Shown here: piece by piece, positions 5,281 to 11,334 of the stretch | Numbering within the stretch: the first letter of the stretch is position 1 | Layout: each line of letters opens with the position of its first letter | DNA from: Baffinella frigidus | Lineage: Eukaryota > Cryptophyceae > Cryptomonadales > Baffinellaceae | DNA: 11,334 nt | NCBI GenBank assembly: GCA_026770585.1 | Contig: MU646486.1 | Span: 335,436 to 346,769 of the forward strand | Reading direction: 5' to 3' | The notes under the pieces: generated by a model | The model's input: the letters and a program-made list of their open reading frames with translations, nothing else | Told to the model about the DNA's origin: nothing | The model's database searches: none | Made by a program: the position numbers and the translations under genes

Positions 5281-5790
5281 GGTTCAGTGATTAAGGTTGA
5301 GGGTTTGTGGGGTAGCGGGTAGGGGGCAGGGTTTCGGGTTTAGGGTTTAGGGTTCAGGGTTTAGGGTTCAGGGTTTAGGATTTAGGATTTAGGATTAAGG
5401 ATTTAGGAAGCAGGGATTAGGTTTTGGTGTTGATGGGTTTAGGTTGTAGGATTTATGATTGAGGGTTTAGGAAGTAGGGTTTAGGGTTTAGGTTTTAGGG
5501 TTTAGGGTTTAGGGAGTACATGCAGGGTTTAGGATTTAGCTTTTAGGGTTTAGGGCTTAGGGTTTAGGGTTTGGGATTTGGGGATCAGGGTTTAGGGTTC
5601 AGGGTTTAGGGTTTAGGGTTTAGGGTTTAAGGTTTAGGGTTTAGGGTTTAGGGTTTAGGGTTTAGGGTTTAGGGTCTAGGTTTTCGGGTTTAGGGTTTGG
5701 GATTTGGGATTCTGGGGATACTGTGGGGTTTTGGGTTTAGGGTTTAGGGGCTTGGGTTAGGGTTTAGGGTTTAGGGTTGTGGGTTGAGGG
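5281..5790 (+). repeat. Degenerate TTTAGGG array
   Basis: About 500 bases of TTTAGGG units with frequent variants (TTCAGGG, TTTAGGA, TTTGGGA, TTGAGGG) and one cleaner run of roughly eight exact units near 5600-5670. The G-rich strand is on plus. No gene is seen in it. Confidence 0.95.
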
Positions 5791-5826
5791 TTGAGGTTTT
5801 TCCCCCTCGAGTTGCAGATAGGGTCC

Positions 5827-5998
5827 TACCTACCTACCTGTAGACCTGCCTACCTGCCTACTTCCCTCCCTACCTGCCTACCTACCGACCTACCGACCTA
5901 CCTACCTACCTTCCTACCTACCTACCTACCTACCATATATCGACCGACCGACCTACCTACCTACCTACCTACCTACATACATACCTTCCTACCTACCT
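5827..5998 (+). repeat. CCTA tetranucleotide microsatellite
   Basis: Near-continuous CCTA/CTAC units with CCGA, CCTG and CCTT interruptions. In one frame it reads YLPT repeats, but there is no ATG, so it is treated as non-coding. Confidence 0.95.
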
Positions 5999-6255
5999 GC
6001 CAGCAGCGCACCGCACCAGCGGTTTCCTGCAAGCGAGCTCCGCACCAGCGGGGTCCTGCCAGCAGCGCTCCGCTCCAGCGGAATCCGCACCGGGACCGGC
6101 GGATTCCCTCGAGCGGACCAGCCAGACCGCACCAGCGGTTTCCTGCCAGCGGCTCATCCCAGGAGCGCTCCGCACCAGCGGAATCCTGCCAGGAGCGCTC
6201 CGCACCAGCGGCTTCCTGCCAGCAGCGGAGCGCACCAGCGGATTCCTGCCCAGCG
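5998..6255 (+). repeat. 30-bp GC-rich minisatellite
   Basis: About eight imperfect units built on GCGCTCCGCACCAGCGG plus TCCTGCCAG. The last units keep an exact 30-base period, so one plus frame reads RSAPA and SCQ repeats. The frame continues from the CCTA tract without an ATG. A repeat-encoded exon is possible but unsupported. Confidence 0.8.
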
Positions 6256-6406
6256 CTTGGCCCAGCCAGCACCAGCCAGAGCTAGCCAGCCAAGAAGATT
6301 GTACCATGGAGCAGCCATAAGTTCGCGAACAGAGAGCGAGAGGGATGGGGATCGGTCCTGGATCGAGCTGGACCAGCCACGACAAGACCCTGCCAGCCAG
6401 CCGAAT

Positions 6407-6487
6407 CTGCAGCACGCCCGCGTGCACCGCGAGCCAGTCCTCGCTGCTGGTGAACGCCTCCCACTCCGCCGCCCACCGGCTCTCCAC
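6407..6487 (-). CDS. Candidate exon patch, unknown protein
   Basis: In one minus frame, 27 consecutive codons (VESRWAAEWEAF, then TSSEDWLAVHAGVLQ) all end in G or C, and the peptide is balanced with Trp, Glu and hydrophobic residues. That is a strong local coding sign. Upstream, CCATCTTGCTTTCAG near 6540 is a good acceptor. A possible donor is GCAGG|GTCTTG at 6388. A 23-bp tandem duplication at the upstream end changes frame, so the exon may be damaged. Family unknown. Confidence 0.3.
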
Positions 6488-6506
6488 TCCGCCGCCCACC
6501 GGCTCC
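6460..6506 (+). repeat. 23-bp tandem duplication
   Basis: CACTCCGCCGCCCACCGGCT recurs at a 23-base period (starts 6462 and 6485). The period is not a multiple of three, so it would shift any reading frame that crosses it. Confidence 0.9.
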
Positions 6507-6662
6507 GATCTCACGGAGGAGCCACGCAGATGCGAGGCTCTCTGAAAGCAAGATGGAAACCCAGGATCCCGTCTGATCCCGAGCAGTCGAGCCACACAAA
6601 GAAATCTCACATGTCATAGACCTGAATTCGGGTCGCGTTTGTCAATTTGCACCCCCTGCACT

Positions 6663-6880
6663 GCCAATGCGACCCCTACCCTACCCTAGCACTACACTAC
6701 CCTACCCTACCTACCCTACCCTCCCTCCCTAGCACTACACTGGTAGTGACTCGTACCCTACCTACCTACCCTCAAGACCCCCTACCTATCCTACCAAACC
6801 CACCCTAGTACCCTACCCTACCTAAACACTACCGTACCCTACCTAAACACTACCGGACCAAAACCGTGACCCTGCCTAAA
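6663..6880 (+). repeat. CCTAC/CCCTA-rich degenerate repeat
   Basis: Short units CCTACC and CCCTA, including duplicated blocks AGCACTACACT (6688 and 6731) and GTACCCTACCTAAACACTACC-like units near 6810-6854. It is related in sequence to C-strand telomere repeats but not heptameric. No gene is seen. Confidence 0.8.
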
Positions 6881-7028
6881 CCCTCTACAACGTTTTTGCC
6901 ACAAAAATTAGCTGGATCGGCCAATCAATGGACGCAAAACTCCAAAACAATATTTCCTATGTTGCGTATGGGGTTTTAGGTTACGGGCACACGCTGGCCA
7001 AACAGCCAAAATTGGCTAATAACGAGAA

Positions 7029-7185
7029 CCACCAGCCCTCTGTTTGCACAAATGATCGAATTTGGCGGTACGTAATGCCCTTGGAGGCCGTCGGATTCCG
7101 ACGTCGGTTATTTTTAAAACCCCAAAAGCAAGGTGTTTTGAGTCTTAAAACTGGTACGGGTTAGGGTTTAGGGTGAGGCTGGTGG
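7029..7185. repeat. Possible FB1 element, copy 3
   Basis: CCACCAGCCCTC at 7029-7040 is a clear FB1 end. GAGGCTGGTGG at 7175-7185 could be the opposite end with one base missing. The interior has a hairpin CGTCGG-ATT-CCGACG (7089-7103). The right end abuts a single GGTTTAGGG and lies just upstream of the zinc-finger gene. Confidence 0.4.
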
Positions 7186-7253
7186 AAGAACAAAATACCC
7201 GGTATTTTTTTGATTTTGTAAAAATCTGTGAGTTTTCCATAAGCGAAAATAAA

Positions 7254-8020
<767 letters not shown>

Positions 8021-8195
8021 GACCGACCCCCCCCTGCTGATGCGACGACACCGCGTGAGGCTGTGTGGTGGATGCAAGTTTCAATACAGCTGGCCTCGAC
8101 ACTGTGATGTTTCTTGTTTCCTATCAATTATGTCGTTCCCAGTCCACAGTCTTTTACCGTGCTGTGTCTTTCTAAGACAAGGTGGACTCTCCCGC
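8021..8195 (+). other. Flank downstream of the zinc-finger gene
   Basis: Unique sequence with no repeat or convincing frame. It is probably the 3' untranslated region and flank. It ends abruptly at GCGGG, where the TTTAGGG array begins. Confidence 0.4.
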
Positions 8196-8629
8196 GGGTT
8201 TAGGGTTTAGGGTTTCGGGTTTACGGTTTACGGTTTACGTTGTTCAGGGTTCAGTTTCAGGGTTGAGGAAATAGGGATTAAGGTTTAGGGTTTCGGGTTA
8301 AGGGTTTAGGGTTTAGGGTTTACCGCTGAGCGTTCTAGGGTTCAGGATTCAGAGTTGAGGGTTCAGGTTTGAGGGTTGACGTTTAGGGTTTAGGGTTTAG
8401 GGTTTAGGGTTTAGGGTTTAGGGTTCCAGGCTTCGTGATCAGTGTTGAGTGGTGCGCGGTCCTTGTTAAGGTGTAGGGTTTCGGGTTTAGGGTTTAGGGT
8501 TTAGGGTTTACCGCTGAGGTTTCTAGGGTTTAGGATTCAGAGTTTAGGGTTTAGGTTCGAGGGCTGACGTTTAGGGTTTAGGGTTTAGGTTTTAGGGTTC
8601 CAGGCTTCGTGATCGGTGTTGAGTGGTGC
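8196..8629 (+). repeat. Degenerate TTTAGGG array with a duplicated segment
   Basis: TTTAGGG units hold two copies of a longer block (8290-8464 and 8478-8638). Both run from TTTACCGCTGAG through GATTCAGAGTT and GGTTCCAGGCTTCGTGATC to GTTGAGTGGTGCGCGG. The block's end recurs at about 9080-9118. This nested duplication is typical of subtelomeric DNA. Confidence 0.85.
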
Positions 8630-8745
8630 GCGGACCTTATTGTTTTTGGCTGCGTACCGGAAACCGTTACAGAATGCCAGTACAAATTAAGGACCGCACA
8701 AAAGCGGCCAGTTTGCAGTACAAATCAAGAAACGCAAAATAGTTT
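8630..8745. repeat. FB2 fold-back element, copy 1
   Basis: The left arm GCGGACCTTATTGTTTTTGG is inverted relative to GTACAAATTAAGGACCGC (8680-8697). The arm ends in a small stem, GGACCGC-ACAAAA-GCGGCC. A further partial unit GCAGTACAAATCAAG follows at 8716. No coding capacity. It is embedded in a telomere-like array. Confidence 0.65.
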
Positions 8746-8754
8746 TTAGCGCCC

Positions 8755-9108
8755 AGGGTCCAGGGTTTAGGGTTGACAGTTGAGGGTTGAGGGTTTGGAG
8801 TTTACGATTTAGGGCTAGGTTTCAGGGTTTAGGGTTTGGGGTTGAGGGTTGAGGGTTGAGGTTTGAGGGTTGAGTGTTTATGTTTTAGGGTTTATGGTTT
8901 CGGGGTTAGGGTTTAGGGTCTCGGGTTTAGGGTTTAGGGTTCAGGGTTTAGGGCATAGGGTGTGGGGTTTAGGGCTTAGGGTTTAGGGTTTAGGGTTTGG
9001 GCTTTGGGCTTTGGGCTTTAGGCTTTAGGGTTTAGGGTTTAGGGTTTAGGGGTTGGGTTTTAGGGTTTAGGGTTTAGGGTTCCAGGTTTCGTGGTCAGTG
9101 TTGAGTGG
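8755..9108 (+). repeat. Degenerate TTTAGGG array
   Basis: TTTAGGG mixed with TTGAGGG, TTTGGGC and TTTAGGC variants, G-rich on plus. It ends in the CCAGGTTTCGTGGTCAGTG block that precedes each FB2 element. Confidence 0.9.
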
Positions 9109-9111
9109 TGA

Positions 9112-9345
9112 GCGGTCCTGATTTTTGTTTTACTGCTTACCGTCTAGATACCGGGAACCGTGACCAAAGGCCAATACAAATCAAGGGTCGCAAAAAAACT
9201 CCCAGTGTGCAGTACAAATCGAGGACCGCAAAAAAACGACCAGTTTTGCTGTACAAATTCAGGATCGCAAGAAAGCAGTCGGTTTGCGGATTTAAGAAAA
9301 CGGTTGGTTACTTGGATTTATCAAGGTCAACACCCAATGTTGCAG
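9112..9345. repeat. FB2 element, copy 2, with three tandem 38-39-bp units
   Basis: The left end is GCGGTCCTGATTTTTGTTTT. Units starting at 9173, 9211 and 9250 each read about GTACAAATC-AGGACCGCAAAAAA and then CAGTTTTGC. Some units can form a small stem around the A-rich loop. The tail TTGGATTTATCAAGGTCAAC is shared with 9632-9660. A short open frame across this region is lysine-rich and repeat-derived, so it is not called. Confidence 0.65.
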
Positions 9346-9356
9346 TGTTTCACGGT

Positions 9357-9400
9357 TTAGGGTTTAGGGTTTAGGGTTTAGGGTGTAAAGTTTAGGGTCC
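9357..9400 (+). repeat. Short TTTAGGG array
   Basis: Five near-exact heptamers between FB2 copies 2 and 3. Confidence 0.9.
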
Positions 9401-9435
9401 ATGATTACGGAACGTATTCGGACAAAGGTTGGTGT

Positions 9436-9525
9436 GCGGTCCTTACATTTTGTACTGCGTAACGGAACCACTGGCATTGGACCGTTCAAAATGCTAGTAC
9501 AATCAAAAACCGCAACAAGGCGGTT
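9436..9525. repeat. FB2 fold-back element, copy 3
   Basis: The left arm GCGGTCCTTACATTTTGTAC is inverted relative to GTACAATCAAAAACCGC (9497-9513). The end stem is AACCGC-AACAAG-GCGGTT, perfectly paired. Compared with GACCGC/GCGGTC-type stems in other copies, both sides have changed together. Confidence 0.65.
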
Positions 9526-9529
9526 GGGG

Positions 9530-9588
9530 AGTTCAGGGTTTAGGGTGTAGGGTTCAGTGTTCAGGATATGGGTGTAGGGTGTAGGGTT
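9530..9588 (+). repeat. Degenerate telomere-like repeats
   Basis: TTCAGGG, TTTAGGG and TGTAGGG units between FB2 copies 3 and 4. Confidence 0.85.
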
Positions 9589-9660
9589 CGCTGTACAAAT
9601 TAAGGATCGCAAGAAAGCGGTCGTTTTGCGGACCTGGATTTATTAAGGTCCACATGTCAA
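9589..9660. repeat. FB2 partial element, copy 4
   Basis: CTGTACAAATTAAGGATCGC then AAGAAAGCGGTC matches the last unit of copy 2. It is followed by GGACCT-GGATTTATTA-AGGTCC, a second small stem. The left arm is missing. Confidence 0.6.
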
Positions 9661-9667
9661 CATTGGT

Positions 9668-9905
9668 TCAGGGTTTAGGGTGTAGTGTTCAGGGTTCAGG
9701 GTTTAGGGTGTTGGGTTGGGGGTTCAGGGTTTAGGGCGTAGGGTTCAGGGTTTAGGGGTTAGGGTTTAGGGTGTAGGGTTCAGGATTTATTGTTTAGGGT
9801 TTAGGGTTCAGGGTTTAGGGTTCAGGATTTAGGGTTTAGGGTTTAGGTTCCAGGGTTCACGATTTCGGGTTTAGGGTTTAGATTTTCGCATTTAGGGGTT
9901 GAGGT
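9668..9905 (+). repeat. Degenerate TTTAGGG/TTCAGGG array
   Basis: The last G-rich array on plus. Beyond it, all telomere-like repeats are C-rich on plus. Confidence 0.9.
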
Positions 9906-10063
9906 TCACTGTTCCTGGGCATGGCGAGGGGACAGCGAGGGTCCGATCCGAGGGATCAGCTGCTGGCCCGGTCCTGCTGGAAGCGCACAACCTCCCTGCC
10001 CTTACACGCCCTTCACCCTGCTCGTCCGGCGGCTCACCGTCGCGGCGGCTCGACCTTCGTTTG

Positions 10064-10083
10064 TGCAAGCAAGCAAGCAAGCA
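10064..10083 (+). repeat. CAAG microsatellite
   Basis: Five GCAA/CAAG units directly before the ATG at 10083. Confidence 0.9.
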
Positions 10084-10205
10084 TGCCTCTCGAAGAGGTA
10101 GTGCCCTCTCGGGCGCCGAGCGCTCCCCCCGCGTCGATCGCGCCTCTCAAGAAGACGCCCCCCCCGCCCCCCGCACCGCCCCCCGCACCGCAGGCTCACG
10201 TGGAG
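10083..10205 (+). CDS. Candidate exon 1, proline-rich start, of a plus-strand gene
   Basis: The ATG at 10083 opens MPLEEVVPSRAPSAPPASIA, then PLKKTPPPPPAPPP and APQAHVE. A possible donor GAG|GTGGCC (GT at 10206) ends it after 41 codons in phase 0. Without splicing, the frame stops at TAA (10212), inside the first CCTAAACC of a telomere-like tract. The frame is open upstream to about 9921, and an ATG there is an alternative start. The exon is low-complexity and the protein is unknown. It is probably a disordered N-terminus. Confidence 0.35.
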
Positions 10206-10275
10206 GTGGCCTAAACCCTGATCCCGAAACCCGAAACCCTAACCCCTCACCCCTAACCCCTAACCCCTAACCCAG
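10206..10275 (+). other. Putative 70-bp intron made of telomere-like repeats
   Basis: Begins GTGGCCTAAACC and ends CCCCTAACCCAG. The interior is CCCGAAA, CCCTAAC and CCCCTAA units. The C-rich strand is the sense strand and provides CTAAC, a branch-point-like motif, close to the closing CAG. It separates two coding stretches in the same phase. Confidence 0.4.
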
Positions 10276-10320
10276 GCTCACGTCGAGGTGGAGGAACCCG
10301 ATGAGGAGGCGCAGGCTCAT
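10276..10320 (+). CDS. Candidate exon 2, acidic, of the plus-strand gene
   Basis: 15 codons, phase 0 at both ends: AHVEVEEPDEEAQAH. It starts GCTCACGTCGAGG, nearly the same as GCTCACGTGGAGG at 10194, and contains a further copy GCTCATGTCGAG at 10315. The coding units are thus themselves repeated. The donor at 10321 (CAT|GTCGAG) is weak. Confidence 0.3.
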
Positions 10321-10382
10321 GTCGAGATGGCCTAAACCCTACACCCTACACCCTAAACCCTAAACCATGAACCCTAAACCAG
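10321..10382 (+). other. Putative 62-bp intron made of telomere-like repeats
   Basis: Starts GTCGAGATGGCC, then CTAAACCCTACACC units, and ends CCCTAAACCAG. It has the same layout as the intron at 10206. Confidence 0.35.
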
Positions 10383-10448
10383 GCTCAAGTGGAGGAGGAA
10401 GAAAGCGAGAACGAGGTGCGCATCATCCCCTCATATCCTGCCAACTGA
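10383..10448 (+). CDS. Candidate exon 3, acidic, of the plus-strand gene
   Basis: AQVEEEESENE, then either a donor GAG|GTGCGC (GT at 10416) or read-through VRIIPSYPAN to TGA at 10446. It begins with the same GCTCA as the neighbouring exons. If the donor is used, the next exon in phase is at 10882. Confidence 0.3.
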   Translation, partial: AQVEEEESENEVRIIPSYPAN

Positions 10449-10556
10449 CGCCCTATCCTGCCAACTAACGCCCTATCCTGCCAACTGTCCTTCCAACTGA
10501 CGCCATATCCTGCCAACTGACGCCCTATCCTACCAACTGACGCCCTATTGCCAACC
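10432..10556 (+). repeat. 20-bp minisatellite
   Basis: About six imperfect units of CCTATCCTGCCAACTGACGC with one shortened unit near 10490. Direct tandem copies without spacers. Confidence 0.95.
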
Positions 10557-10614
10557 GGGGGGCCTGTGGCGCGACCATTCGGTGTCCGGCCTCGCGCGGG
10601 AACCGAACGTCAAT

Positions 10615-10634
10615 GCGTCGACAGGCATCTTCGA
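10615..10634 (+). pseudogene. Fragment related to the exon at 10882
   Basis: GCGTCGACAGGCATCTTCGA (ASTGIF) matches GCTCAAACAGGCATATTCCA (AQTGIF) at 10882. It then runs straight into CCCTACACCC repeats, so only the start of the exon is present. Confidence 0.4.
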
Positions 10635-10880
10635 AACCCTACACCCTCAATCCTGAACCCTAAACACCAAACCCTAAACCTTAAACACCAAACCCTAAAC
10701 CCTAAACCCTAAACCCTAAACCCGAAACACTAAACACTAAACCCTAAACCCTAAACCCTAAACACCAAACCCTAAACACCAAACCCTAAACCCTAAACCC
10801 CAAAACCTAAACCCCAAACCCTAAACCTAAACCCTAAACCCTAAACCCTAAACCCTAAACCCCAAACCCTAACCCCTAAA
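10635..10880 (-). repeat. CCCTAAA array with AAACACC variants
   Basis: About 245 bases of C-rich heptamers on plus, many AAACCCT and AAACACC, ending CCCCTAAAG directly before the exon at 10882. Confidence 0.95.
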
Positions 10881-10881
10881 G

Positions 10882-10940
10882 GCTCAAACAGGCATATTCC
10901 AAAGAGTGTCGGGACTCCTCTCGATCCTCCCCGCCATGCG
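10882..10940 (+). CDS. Candidate exon 4 of the plus-strand gene
   Basis: 59 bases between CCCTAAAG (AG at 10880-10881) and a good donor CG|GTAACG (GT at 10941). The peptide is AQTGIFQRVSGLLSILPAM plus a split Arg codon. It is an island of ordinary sequence between telomere-like arrays, joins in phase 0 to ESENE at 10415, and starts with GCTCA like the other exons. It is moderately hydrophobic and the family is unknown. An alternative acceptor at AACAG (10890-10891) would change the phase. Confidence 0.35.
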
Positions 10941-11334
10941 GTAACGCCTGACCCCTCATCCCGAAACCCTGATCCCTGATCCCTGATCCCTCATCCCTAA
11001 ACCCTAATATCCCTAAACCCTAAACCCTAACCCCTAACCACTAACCCCTACGCCCTAAACCATGATCCCTGAACCCTAAGCCCTAACCCCTGATCCCTAA
11101 TCCCTAAACCGTAACCCCTAATCCCTAACCTCTAACCCCTCAACCCTAAACCCTAAACCCTAACCCCTACCTAACCCCTTACCTCTACCCCCTAAACCCT
11201 AAACCCTAAACCCTAACCCCTAATCCCTAATCCCTAATCCCTACCCCTATCTAACCCCTAAACCCTAACCCCTAACCCCTAACCCCTAACCCCTAACCCC
11301 TAACCCCTAACCCCTAACCCCTAACCCCTAACCC
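10941..11334 (-). repeat. Telomere-like array ending in CCCCTAA units
   Basis: Mixed CCCTAAA, CCCTGAT, CCCTAAT and CCCCTAA units. From about 11262 to the end they become uniform CCCCTAA (TTAGGGG on minus), about ten copies. C-rich on plus at the right edge, opposite to a true right chromosome end. Confidence 0.95.

Noticed and set aside
5791-6285. 164-codon frame of YLPT and RSAPA repeats
   Set aside because: It starts at TTG with no ATG, and consists of a microsatellite plus a minisatellite.
9105-9374. 89-codon lysine-rich open frame
   Set aside because: It is made of the three tandem FB2 units and runs into TTTAGGG repeats.
10432-10556. CRISPR-like array
   Set aside because: The 20-bp units are directly adjacent without spacers, and the setting is eukaryotic.
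11262-11334. True chromosome end at the right edge, and likewise 1-80 at the left edge
   Set aside because: The strand order is reversed: a left end should start with the C-rich strand and a right end should finish with the G-rich strand.

Overview
The window looks like nuclear DNA from a eukaryote with plant-type telomere repeats. TTTAGGG-like heptamers make up a large share of it. The apparent genes are split by introns, and the exons are GC-rich. TTTAGGG telomeres occur in plants, green algae, cryptophytes, dinoflagellates and some other protists. The GC-rich codons and a Tudor-like plus zinc-finger protein suggest an alga, but the species cannot be fixed from the sequence. I see no tRNA, rRNA, CRISPR array or bacterial-type operon.

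Left part (1-4380). A minus-strand gene appears to run from about 3524 down to the left edge. Its pieces are a coiled-coil first exon (3524-3120), a membrane exon (2484-2371), a second membrane exon (1154 to about 1025), and two more exons (541-455 and 150-87). Nearly all junctions fall between codons, so the exons join in one frame. The introns hold telomere-like repeats, a fold-back repeat family (called FB1 here), partial copies of the exons and a MITE-like insertion. Two arms of about 0.5 kb (2018-2534 and 3820-4379) form a nearly identical inverted repeat. The right arm carries a decayed copy of the membrane exon.

Middle part (4380-7190). This is mostly repetitive: a 21-bp duplication, a very GC-rich block with a perfect 22-bp stem, a telomere-like array, a CCTA microsatellite, a 30-bp minisatellite and a CCTAC-rich stretch. 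Two minus-strand patches (5238-5058 and 6487-6407) look like isolated exons.

Right part (7190-11334). A plus-strand gene (7254-8020) encodes two Tudor-like modules, a basic nuclear signal and three C2H2 zinc fingers. It is broken by a 16-bp duplication and a 4-bp insertion. From 8196 to 9905 there are degenerate TTTAGGG arrays holding a second fold-back family (FB2). From 10083 to the right edge, short plus-strand exons (proline-rich, then acidic, then hydrophobic) are separated by CCCTAAA/CCCCTAA-type repeats that look like introns.

The most unusual theme is that telomere-like repeats seem to serve as introns, or as the 3' ends of introns. Their C-rich strand supplies a CTAAC branch-point-like motif, a pyrimidine-rich tract and a closing CAG. 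All splice models here come from reading the sequence and have no transcript support.
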